From Shimia sp965227725 (lineage in GTDB: Bacteria; Pseudomonadota; Alphaproteobacteria; Rhodobacterales; Rhodobacteraceae), in assembly GCF_965227725.1 (NCBI RefSeq), contig NZ_CBDDGH010000006.1:186001-250000 (forward strand): a stretch of DNA of 64,000 nt. Reading direction: 5' to 3'. Below the pieces are notes generated by a model, which was not told the origin of the DNA, did no database searches, and was given only the letters and a program-made list of their open reading frames with translations. Of the stretch, positions 18,066 to 26,193 are shown in pieces. A program made the position numbers and the translations under genes. Each line of letters begins with the position of its first letter. Positions within the stretch are counted from its first letter, which is position 1.

Positions 18066-19272
18066 TGGCGCCGCTCCGCTTTTTCCAAGGTTGAGATTTG
18101 TAGTAGGACGCTCCATAGGCCACGCCGACGATGATTGCCGCCCCGAGTAGGTTCACCCAGAACATAGAGAAATGTGTCCGGCCCACCTGATCCAGCAAAG
18201 CTCCCATCAGGCGCGCCAGGAACATGGAGGCGATGAAGACCGCCAAAGACTGCTGGCCGACTTTCAGGATGAGGGTGATCATGCGCTGCCAGATGTGTCC
18301 GATGGGCGAAGCTGGATCACGCGGCTGAAGGCGGTCGCCATTGCGGCCAGCCAGCACCCAGGCAACATAGGCAAGCGACAGGAAGTGGACATAGCGCAAG
18401 ATGCCAAAGTTGGTCTTGTCGATCAGCACACGCCACTCTTTGCGCCACTCCAATGCCCAAGACAGCTCATTATAGAGACGGAAATAAGCAAACGGGAGGA
18501 TGACCAAGAGCACAGCCACGGCCACCAGAAACAACCGATTGTCAACTGGAGGAGCCGGGAGCCAACGTGCGTTGAGCGCAAATCCCGTGAAGAAAATCAA
18601 CTGCCAGCCAAATGGATTGAAGAACCATTGGCGTTCAGACCACGGCTCGGCGGGAAAATTGAGGTCATAGAGGTTCGCGCACAGCCAGACCGCGACCACG
18701 GCTGCAAACGCTAGCGCCTTGTTGATCTTTGCCAAGATCACCACTGCGGGCAACATCACGAGGATGACCATATACATTGGCAGAATGTCAAAATAGTTCG
18801 GCACATAGGTCAAAGTCAGCAGACCAAGCAGATTGGTTGGCGTGTCTTTGAAGAACGGGTGCAGGTTGAGCTGGCCGACGTAGTTGCGACCCTCTGGTAG
18901 AAGCGCGTTGAGCGCTACCATAGCAGTCGCGATTGCAAAAAACAGACAGATATGCGCCCAGTAAATTTGCCAGACACGATAACTGATCCGGACGGTGCCC
19001 ATCATATTGCCCTGCTCGCGGAAAACACGGCCAAAGGCAAGGGCGCTCGCCATGCCAGAGCAAAAGACGAAGATTTCAGTGGCATCTGAAAAGCCGAAGC
19101 GGGCCGGGATCCAGAGCGTTAGCCAGTTGCCCGGGACATGGGCGATCAAGATGATGAACATCGCGATACCCCGGAAAAAATCTAGACGGATATCGCGTGT
19201 TTTGGCGCCGATCTGTGCGGCTGTATTCACTGCCGCCGGAGCGGAAGCAAAGGTCGGGTTTGCCACTCTCAT
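18052..19272 (-). CDS. opgC: OpgC membrane protein, glucan succinyl/acyl transferase
   Basis: This 406-aa protein with about ten membrane helices belongs to the OpgC/acyltransferase-3 superfamily that adds succinyl groups to periplasmic glucans. The family start KTRDIRLDFFRGIAMFIILIAHVPG is evident, with FGFSDATEIFVFCSGMASA after it. It begins 15 bp after the TPR gene and overlaps opgG by 14 bp. Substitution would make the glucans anionic. Identification is strong from fold and context. Confidence 0.88.
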   Translation of the reverse strand: MRVANPTFASAPAAVNTAAQIGAKTRDIRLDFFRGIAMFIILIAHVPGNWLTLWIPARFGFSDATEIFVFCSGMASALAFGRVFREQGNMMGTVRISYRVWQIYWAHICLFFAIATAMVALNALLPEGRNYVGQLNLHPFFKDTPTNLLGLLTLTYVPNYFDILPMYMVILVMLPAVVILAKINKALAFAAVVAVWLCANLYDLNFPAEPWSERQWFFNPFGWQLIFFTGFALNARWLPAPPVDNRLFLVAVAVLLVILPFAYFRLYNELSWALEWRKEWRVLIDKTNFGILRYVHFLSLAYVAWVLAGRNGDRLQPRDPASPIGHIWQRMITLILKVGQQSLAVFIASMFLARLMGALLDQVGRTHFSMFWVNLLGAAIIVGVAYGASYYKSQPWKKRSGANAKT

Positions 19273-19287
19273 AGTCCTCGTCCAGAC

Positions 19288-20652
19288 TTAGTTTGCTGCC
19301 GTTGATGGGGTCGCCAACGAGCGCAGCTCGGCGATTTGGGCCATGCGTGATGCGCCAAATGCGTCTTCATGCCCGCCACGCAACCCAGTGCGTGCCCGCA
19401 GCAGCGCTTCGGTTTCCGCCAAATGACCAGCCCGCAGACCGGCTTCGATGGTGAGACGTTCGAAGATATCGCGTTGTGCGTGACTGCCCCCCATGGATTG
19501 GAAGTTGGTCTGTGCCGCGCGCAGGTGAGAGAAGGCAGTCGCGTAGTTTGCTTCGCCAAAGGCAGCCAGACCTTCAGAGGTCGCCACACCTGGCGAGAGC
19601 ATCACGCGTGCCATTTCATCTTCTTTTTTGGCGTTTTCGGCCACGCGGGCATTCAAGCGCGCGACGGCGTCAGGTCGGGTTTCACCGATCAGCGCAAGCA
19701 TGTAGTGCATGTCGGCAAAGGTCAGGCAGCCATCGTCAGAGCGCTTCTCTGCAAGATTGGCCAGTTCAACCCAGCGATCGCCCACATCAACACCTTCAAG
19801 TTCGAGACGCATCAGCAAAGAGCTTGCGTTTGAGAAGTCGCGATAGTCGTCGGTTTTCTCATCACGCACTTTGGTGTCGTAGAGGTCCAGAACCGTGCCA
19901 ATGTCGCCCTGATCCAGGTGAAGAATGGCTTTGTGCCACCAGACGTGAAACCGGAAGTTGTTGCAGTGGTTCCACGCATCGAGATTGCTGTCGATGAGTG
20001 AGATGCCACTGTCGGTCTGATGTGTCATGTCATAAACATGCGCCACAGCATGAAGGCCCCAAGCGTCGTCTGCTGCGAATTCAAGCCCACGCAGGCCGAC
20101 GTGTTCAGCCCGCTCATAGCGACCGTTTTCTTCAAGTGCGAAGGCGTGACATCCCAGTGCGTATCCGTAGAGCGGATGCGCAACCCCATGGGCGCTGATC
20201 ACACGCTCGATCGACCGCAGCATGCCCTGGCTGTCGCCAAGCATAAAGCGAATGCCATGCGAGAGCTTCATGCTGATCGTGTCGGCATGATTGAGGCGCA
20301 GCGCTTCCTCCATGCGCACCACAGATTGAGAAGGCTTGCCTGCCAGCCAATCCGTCAGTGCGGCACACCAAAGACGTTCACGCTTTGTGGCGCCGCCCTG
20401 CGTCAGAGCACGCTGCGCATCATCGCTTGCGGATTGCGCAACGCTGACCAGCTCACGGCGGCCGAGCATCAAGCAGCTCAGGCCCTTCATGGCGTGGCCC
20501 ATCGCAAAATCAGGAGCCAGGGTTAGCAGGCGGTTGAGATGGTCACCGGTTGTTTGGCCATGTGATAAGACACCAAGAATAACATTGTTCCATGCGCTCA
20601 AGGCCTCCTCGTTAGACAGACTTACCTCGCAGGCACTGATATCGGTCAGCAT
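19288..20652 (-). CDS. Tetratricopeptide repeat protein (TTC38-like)
   Basis: This ~454-aa cytosolic helical-repeat protein resembles the TTC38 family, with LLTLAPDFAMGHAMKGLSCL, HPLYGYALGCHAFALEENGR and DAWGLHAVAHVYDMT. The start at 20652 follows AAAGG; an upstream in-frame start at 20718 would add 22 codons. It lies 15 bp before opgC on the same strand, so it is probably co-transcribed with the glucan genes, but a direct part in glucan synthesis is not established. Confidence 0.8.
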   Translation of the reverse strand: MLTDISACEVSLSNEEALSAWNNVILGVLSHGQTTGDHLNRLLTLAPDFAMGHAMKGLSCLMLGRRELVSVAQSASDDAQRALTQGGATKRERLWCAALTDWLAGKPSQSVVRMEEALRLNHADTISMKLSHGIRFMLGDSQGMLRSIERVISAHGVAHPLYGYALGCHAFALEENGRYERAEHVGLRGLEFAADDAWGLHAVAHVYDMTHQTDSGISLIDSNLDAWNHCNNFRFHVWWHKAILHLDQGDIGTVLDLYDTKVRDEKTDDYRDFSNASSLLMRLELEGVDVGDRWVELANLAEKRSDDGCLTFADMHYMLALIGETRPDAVARLNARVAENAKKEDEMARVMLSPGVATSEGLAAFGEANYATAFSHLRAAQTNFQSMGGSHAQRDIFERLTIEAGLRAGHLAETEALLRARTGLRGGHEDAFGASRMAQIAELRSLATPSTAAN

Positions 20653-20761
20653 TATGAAACCTTTCGAACGCTTCAAGACAGTTTGAAAAATTATAGGTTG
20701 GGCACCAAATTCGCGCACATCACCAAAACGTTATGGCTCGAAAAGGTGATTGGATCTCAAC

Positions 20762-21982
20762 CTATTGTGATTGGCTTTGGCTCATTTGTTGCGACAGCAG
20801 GTCAAATACATTTTCGGTGTCTTCTCCAAATTTTGGCGGTGCTTTTACATATTGAATCGGCGTTTTAGAGAATTTGAGCGGATTGCCCAGCAGATTTACG
20901 GTACCGGCGCTGGTTGCTTCAGCTGAAACCTTGACAACAGCGCCTCTTTCGATGGCCTGCGGCGATGTGAGGGCTTCTTCAACGGTGTTTATGGGGCCGC
21001 AGGGCACGCCCTGAGCTTGCAACATTGCGAGGGTCTCTTGCGAGGAGTGGGCGCCAATTGTTTCAGAAACGGCGGTTTCCAGCGCAACGCGGTTCTCCAG
21101 GCGCAGCGGATTTGTTGCAAAACGCGGATCCACAGCCAAATCGCTGCAATTAAAGGCACGGCAAAAAGACTGAAATTGCGTGTCGTTTCCGACGGCTAGG
21201 ATGATATGGCCGTCTTTGGTGGCAAAAACATTGTAGGGCGCAATATTAGGGTGCCCATTTCCGCGCCGTTTCGGCGTCTTGCCGGATGTCAGGTAGTTTG
21301 TGCCTTCATTGACGAGCCAGGCCATCTGGCTGTCCACCAATGCCAGGTCGATCTGTTGCCCTTCGCCGGTGGCTTCTGCGTGGCGCAGAGCAGCCAACAT
21401 GCCAACGGTGGCGTACATGCCGCACATGACATCGGCGATGCCGACGCCCACCTTCATGGGCGCGCCATCCGGATCACCTGTGATGGACATGATGCCCCCA
21501 AATCCCTGCGCCATGAGATCATAGCCGGGCCGTTCTCGGTTGGGGCCGGTTTGGCCGAAGCCGGAAATCGAACAATAGACGAGGCTCGGGTTGATCTCAC
21601 TCAGCGCAGCGTAATCGAGCCCATACTTTTTGAGCCCCCTGGGCTTGTAGTTCTCAATCACGATCTGAGCTTGAGCCGCGATCTGTTTGACAAGCTCTTG
21701 CCCTTCAGGAGTCGAGAGATCTGCCGCAACCGAGAATTTGTTGCGATTGGCGGCCATGAAGTAGGCGCTCAGATCACTTTGGCCGTCCTTCGTTTCTGCG
21801 TAGGGTGGGCCCCAGCGGCGCGTGTCATCGCCGCCGGTGATTGGATTTTCGATTTTGATCACAGTCGCACCGAGATCGCCCAGAAGCTGGGTGGCTGTCG
21901 GGCCCGCAAGAATGCGGCTGAGATCGAGAACCAATACGCCTTCCAGCGCGCGTGGGGCGGTAGGATTAGAAGGCATTGTCAT
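20762..21982 (-). CDS. CaiB/BaiF-family CoA transferase
   Basis: This ~406-aa class III CoA transferase has LEGVLVLDLSRILAGPTATQ, the CoA-binding FMAANRNKFSVAADL, and the catalytic aspartate in RPGYDLMAQGFGG (Asp155). The C-terminal region PCGPINTVEEAL is typical. The chosen start at 21982 follows GGAAAG and overlaps the upstream TPP-enzyme gene by 17 bp, so the two are translationally linked. Formyl-CoA:oxalate-type names are common in annotations but the acyl substrate cannot be read here. Confidence 0.88.
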   Translation of the reverse strand: MTMPSNPTAPRALEGVLVLDLSRILAGPTATQLLGDLGATVIKIENPITGGDDTRRWGPPYAETKDGQSDLSAYFMAANRNKFSVAADLSTPEGQELVKQIAAQAQIVIENYKPRGLKKYGLDYAALSEINPSLVYCSISGFGQTGPNRERPGYDLMAQGFGGIMSITGDPDGAPMKVGVGIADVMCGMYATVGMLAALRHAEATGEGQQIDLALVDSQMAWLVNEGTNYLTSGKTPKRRGNGHPNIAPYNVFATKDGHIILAVGNDTQFQSFCRAFNCSDLAVDPRFATNPLRLENRVALETAVSETIGAHSSQETLAMLQAQGVPCGPINTVEEALTSPQAIERGAVVKVSAEATSAGTVNLLGNPLKFSKTPIQYVKAPPKFGEDTENVFDLLSQQMSQSQSQ

Positions 21983-23564
21983 AGGCTTTCCGGTCAATTT
22001 GAACGGCGATAACTGTGAAAGTTTCAGCGGATTGCGCATCGTTCAGTGCCTGGCGCAATTCAGCTTCGCTGGAAACACTCACACCATTGCCGCCGAAAGC
22101 GCGCCCAACGGACGCCATGTCGGTTCCTTTGAAATCCACGCCAACATTGTCGAGTTTGCGCTCTCGCTGTTTCAGCTCGATAAGAGCCAGGGAGGCGTCG
22201 TCGAACACAACGAAGATGGTTTTCAGGTTGTGTTCTGCGGCTGTTGCGAGTTCACCCACGACCATGAGAAAACCTGCATCTCCGCTGAAGGACACCACGG
22301 TGCGATCCGGTTCGACAAACTGAGCGCCAATGGCGAGCGGTACGGCGCAGCCCATGGTGCAAAACCCTGAGGATTGCGTGAGCGCGCGCGGGAAGCGGCA
22401 TGTCCACATTTGGCTGAGAAGAATGCGATGGGCGCCGCTGTCAGCCGTGGCCAGCGTGTCCGCCGGCAAAACGTCCTGACATATTGAGATGGCTTGAGCT
22501 GGCCCCCAGGTTTCTCCGGCTGGAAACGCTGCCGCCAAGGCATTTTTGGTGTCTGAGATTGTGGAGTCCGACCAGCCGGTGGGCGCGTTGTCTGGAAGCA
22601 GCGCAGCAACAGAGGCGGCGCAATCCCCAACAATATTGTGGCTGGACTGATGCATATAGTGGTGGTTCGGCTCGGCTGTGATGTCGATGATCACCTGCGT
22701 TTCGGGATCCCAAGGATTTTGCCAGCCGATCCGCATTTCGATGGGGTCATAACCAATAGCGAGAATGACATCGGCCTCTTTGACAAGCGGCAGTAAAATC
22801 TTATCAGCTTTCGGGGAGAGGCCAGCGCCGCCGAGTGCAAGCGGATGATCCTCGCGCAGCAGCCCTTTGGCTTTGTAGGTGGTTATGACCGGCGCGCCCA
22901 AGAGCTCTGCCGCCTGCTGGATCGCGCTGGCGCCAGCCTCAGACAGAGCGTCGACGCCCGCCACAATGAGTGGCTTCTTTGCGCTTGCGAGAGCGGTGCG
23001 GGCTGCATCCAGCTCGGGCCCTGCCGGTGCAACCGGAACGGCTGCGCGGCGCATCACGCCCTCCCCTTCAGAGGGCGCATTCGCCACAGAAATCGGGACA
23101 TCAATGTGGACTGGGCCCGGGCGTCCTTCTGTGGCGATGCCAATGGCTTTGTCGATGATCACATGGGCTGCCTTCGCGTTGAGCGTAAAGCTCGCCTTGG
23201 TGACACTCTCAAAAACCTTTGTCTGATCCAAGACTTGGTGGGTGTAGACTTGGGCTGTTTCCGGATCGACGCATCCGGTCAGTACAATCATGGGCACGCG
23301 ATCTTCACGCGCATTTTCCACAACATTCACACCGTTAAGAGCGCCAGGGCCAACGGTCGTGAGCAAAATACCTGGTGCGCCAGTGCGGTGATAGGTGGCT
23401 TCTGCCATAAAGCCCGCAGCGTTTTCGTGACGGCAGAGGACAAATTCGATGCCGGCTTTGTCCAGTGCATCCAAAAGTGTCAGCACTTCGCCTCCGGGCA
23501 TACCAAAGGCCCAACGGCATCCTTGCTCATACAACCGTTTCGCAATCACATCTGCTGCGCGCAT
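21966..23564 (-). CDS. Acetolactate-synthase-like thiamine-diphosphate enzyme
   Basis: This 532-aa protein has the three-domain TPP layout. The N-terminal catalytic glutamate is in FVLCRHENAAGFMAE (Glu47), the central domain has GPVHIDVPISVA, and the C-terminal cofactor domain has GDAGFLMVVGELATA at residues 428-442. The usual GDG...NN signature is altered to GDA with FDD (Asp455-456). The start at 23564 follows GGCGGGG. It overlaps a CoA transferase gene, which suggests decarboxylation or lyase chemistry on an acyl-CoA or 2-keto acid. It is not a close match to oxalyl-CoA decarboxylase. Substrate unknown. Confidence 0.82.
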   Translation of the reverse strand: MRAADVIAKRLYEQGCRWAFGMPGGEVLTLLDALDKAGIEFVLCRHENAAGFMAEATYHRTGAPGILLTTVGPGALNGVNVVENAREDRVPMIVLTGCVDPETAQVYTHQVLDQTKVFESVTKASFTLNAKAAHVIIDKAIGIATEGRPGPVHIDVPISVANAPSEGEGVMRRAAVPVAPAGPELDAARTALASAKKPLIVAGVDALSEAGASAIQQAAELLGAPVITTYKAKGLLREDHPLALGGAGLSPKADKILLPLVKEADVILAIGYDPIEMRIGWQNPWDPETQVIIDITAEPNHHYMHQSSHNIVGDCAASVAALLPDNAPTGWSDSTISDTKNALAAAFPAGETWGPAQAISICQDVLPADTLATADSGAHRILLSQMWTCRFPRALTQSSGFCTMGCAVPLAIGAQFVEPDRTVVSFSGDAGFLMVVGELATAAEHNLKTIFVVFDDASLALIELKQRERKLDNVGVDFKGTDMASVGRAFGGNGVSVSSEAELRQALNDAQSAETFTVIAVQIDRKAYDNAF

Positions 23565-23795
23565 GTTATCCCCGCCATTTATTTCATTCAGCGGTGTATT
23601 GGTCGTAGGCTTGCAGCAAGTCAACGGAGGTGCGGCGAACCCACGTGAAATTCATATTCTGTAATATTAGGATTTGCTGGCGGCGCGAATTTTCGTGGCG
23701 TGTCAGCTTGCGCCCCAAGGTGGCTGTGGTGTAGGCCCGCATCAACTTCAAAGCTCTCTGCTGCTATTCAGGAGCGCATGCGAAAAGGCGAAGCG

Positions 23796-24404
23796 ATGCG
23801 ATTCACCATTGCGATTGATGGACCGGCGGCGGCTGGAAAAGGAACAATTTCCAAAGCAATTGCTGCGCATTTCGGTTTTGCGCATCTTGATACGGGGCTT
23901 TTGTATCGCGCCGTGGGTGCGCGTACACTGGATGGCACTGACCCGATTGATGCAGCGAAAGCGCTGACGGCGGAGGACCTGGCTGCGGAAAATCTGCGCA
24001 CGCCAGAGGTGGCGCAGGCCGCAAGCCGGGTAGCGGTTATAGCGGAGGTGCGCGCAGCACTGATCGATTTTCAGCGTGCTTTCGCCGGGCGGGCAGGGGG
24101 GGCTGTGCTAGATGGGCGCGATATCGGCACCGTTATTTGTCCGGAGGCGGACGCTAAGCTTTTTGTGACTGCAAGCGCGGAGGTGCGGGCGGAGCGCCGG
24201 TATCTGGAGCTCGTCGGCAAGGGGCATGATACGACGCGAGACGCTGTTCTGGCTGATGTGAAAGAGCGCGATGCACGTGATGCCGAGCGGGCCGAGGCGC
24301 CCATGAAGCCTGCGGAGGATGCGGTTCTGATTGATACGTCTGACCTGGCCATCGAGACGGCGGTTCAAGCAGCTATCGATGCGGTGAAGGCGCAGCGGAG
24401 CTGA
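23796..24404 (+). CDS. cmk: Cytidylate kinase
   Basis: This 202-aa kinase phosphorylates CMP and dCMP in pyrimidine nucleotide synthesis. The P-loop is IDGPAAAGKGTISK, followed by HLDTGLLYRAVG and LDGRDIGTVICPEA. The start at 23796 gives the standard N-terminus (MRFTIAIDGPAA); an ATG at 23778 is less likely. It is shorter than E. coli Cmk (~227 aa), as usual in alphaproteobacteria. rpsA, its common neighbour, lies 1.8 kb downstream after four intervening features. Confidence 0.95.
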   Translation: MRFTIAIDGPAAAGKGTISKAIAAHFGFAHLDTGLLYRAVGARTLDGTDPIDAAKALTAEDLAAENLRTPEVAQAASRVAVIAEVRAALIDFQRAFAGRAGGAVLDGRDIGTVICPEADAKLFVTASAEVRAERRYLELVGKGHDTTRDAVLADVKERDARDAERAEAPMKPAEDAVLIDTSDLAIETAVQAAIDAVKAQRS

Positions 24405-24410
24405 TAGGCC

Positions 24411-24797
24411 TCAGGCGCTGTCCTTCAGCGCCGCTTCCCGATCATAGATTTCTCGTGCCGCATCAATGGTGGGCAGGTTTTCCAACGCCCAGTATCCCAT
24501 CGCTTTTACAGGCTCTAAAAACGAATGCCCCAAATCTGTTAGAGCGTATTCCACTTTGGGAGGAATCGTTGGGTGGTATGTGCGGCTTACCAGCCCGTCG
24601 CGCTCCAGCTCGCGCAGGGTCAGCGACAGCATCCGTTGCGAAATACCTAGTCGGCGTTTGAGCTCGTTGAAGCGCAAGACACCGTATTCGCCAAGTGACA
24701 TCACAATCAAAACAGACCAGCGGTCACCAACTCTGCTCAGAACTTCGTTGATGCGTTGGCATTCCGGGCACTGCGTCTTTTGCGTTGCATCTGGCAT
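24411..24797 (-). CDS. HxlR-family transcriptional regulator
   Basis: This 128-aa winged-helix regulator begins with QCPECQRINEVLSRVGDRWS and has RFNELKRRLGISQRMLSLTL and YALTDLGHSFLEPV. HxlR members often sense electrophiles or redox state through an N-terminal cysteine, and a Cys-x2-Cys pair is present here. It is divergent from a nitroreductase gene 156 bp away, which is its likely target. Confidence 0.9.
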   Translation of the reverse strand: MPDATQKTQCPECQRINEVLSRVGDRWSVLIVMSLGEYGVLRFNELKRRLGISQRMLSLTLRELERDGLVSRTYHPTIPPKVEYALTDLGHSFLEPVKAMGYWALENLPTIDAAREIYDREAALKDSA

Positions 24798-24953
24798 GTG
24801 AGGCTCCTGGGGGTGGTTCCCTTCGTGTGACCGGGGAACGAGAATGTGACTTCTTGCAGCGGTATTCGGTTCTTTCTATATCGTCAGTATCGAAAATATA
24901 CCACCCTTTGCGGCTCGGCCGCGGGAGGGGTGACAGACTGAGAAAGATCAAAA

Positions 24954-25589
24954 ATGACCTCCCTTAAAGACTTGATGACCTGGCGCTATGCCACCAAAAA
25001 AATGGACCCTGCAAAAGCGGTTTCTGAAGAAAAAGTAGAGGCCATCTTGGAGGCAATCCGCATGGCTCCAACCTCCAGCGGCACGCAGCCGTTTGAGGTG
25101 TTTGTGGTGACTCAAGATGCGATGCGTGAAGAAATCCGCAAAGTGGGCTGGGATCAAAGCCAGATCACCGAGTGTAGCCATCTGCTCGTTTTTGCTGCGT
25201 GGGACAACTACTCCGCAGAACGGATCGATGCGGTTCGCACGCATATGGAAGAATTGCGCGGCGAAAACCCGATGATCACCCAGTACTACGAGAATCTCAA
25301 AGGCGCTTATTTGCCCCGCGATTCCACCGTAAACCACGATCACGCAGCCCGTCAGGCCTATATTGCTTTGGGGTTTGCAATGCTGGCGGCGGCAGAACTT
25401 GAAGTGGATTGCTGCCCAATGGAAGGCTTTGATGCGGATGCTGTGGATCAGATCATCGGGCTTAAAGAGCTTGGCTTGAAATCCGTTACGCTGTTGCCGC
25501 TTGGCTATCGCGAAGAAGGTGCGGATTGGCTGCTGCCGATGCCGAAAGTTCGTAAGTCGCGAGAGGCTCTGGTCAAAACCATCGCTTGA
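24954..25589 (+). CDS. NAD(P)H-dependent nitroreductase family protein (NfsB-like)
   Basis: This 211-aa FMN oxidoreductase shows the family start LMTWRYATKKMDPAK, RMAPTSSGTQPFEVFV, and the C-terminal LGLKSVTLLPLGYREEGADW. Typical NfsB-type enzymes (~217 aa) reduce nitroaromatics or quinones as cytosolic dimers. It is divergent from the HxlR gene, a common regulator-target pair. The physiological electron acceptor is unknown. Confidence 0.9.
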   Translation: MTSLKDLMTWRYATKKMDPAKAVSEEKVEAILEAIRMAPTSSGTQPFEVFVVTQDAMREEIRKVGWDQSQITECSHLLVFAAWDNYSAERIDAVRTHMEELRGENPMITQYYENLKGAYLPRDSTVNHDHAARQAYIALGFAMLAAAELEVDCCPMEGFDADAVDQIIGLKELGLKSVTLLPLGYREEGADWLLPMPKVRKSREALVKTIA

Positions 25590-25714
25590 TAGCAGGCGAT
25601 AGCGCTATTGCAGCGGTGCCCTGGTTGGGCGCCGCTGATTTGCATTTTCTGGCTTGTGATTTGCACGTAAGGTTATGTAATAACGTTACGCAATGAGGCA
25701 ATGGCAGAGTGGAT

Positions 25715-25975
25715 ATGCGGAAAAATCTCAACAGCAGCCTGAAGGGGCGGCGGCGTCAGGGGAATACGATGCAAGCCTATGATGCTTTGCCACCCGAGTT
25801 GCGCCAATGGTTGAGCGTGGCAGCGTTGCCATGGAGCCCTGCATCCGCCATCGGCATCTGGAAGAAGGCCGGGGGTACACGGGATCCGGAGGCGGCGCTT
25901 GAGCGGTTGAATACAATTGAACAGGCGACACTACGCCGAGATCGTGTGGTGCGCGGAATCGGCTTGCCCACATAG
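25715..25975 (+). CDS. DUF6525-type small protein
   Basis: This 86-aa basic protein contains GRRRQGNTMQAYDALPPELR, then WLSVAALPWSPASAIGIWKKA, a pattern I recognise from small uncharacterised Rhodobacterales proteins (DUF6525). A GTG at 25709 is an alternative start and no strong ribosome binding site separates them. It lies between nfsB-like and rpsA. Function unknown. Confidence 0.68.
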   Translation: MRKNLNSSLKGRRRQGNTMQAYDALPPELRQWLSVAALPWSPASAIGIWKKAGGTRDPEAALERLNTIEQATLRRDRVVRGIGLPT

Positions 25976-26193
25976 GTGATTGTCGCTAAGAAGCGCACGT
26001 CTATAAGGCGCAAATGCCATAAAACAATGAGACGAGCAGGGTCGGACGCACCGGCCCTCTTTGTTTTTTGTGTGTTTTCTTGTTGTTGGCGCGCCCAAGA
26101 CCAAATTGTTCTGCCAGAAGGCGGACACCAACCAAGACCGGCGGAGACAACCGCACGGCCAGAAAAAACGTTTGTAAAGGAAGTAAACGCCAC

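Noticed and set aside
23674..23795. N-terminal extension of cmk from 23700
   Set aside because: The P-loop of Cmk normally starts within ten residues of the N-terminus, which fits the start at 23796 and not the longer forms.
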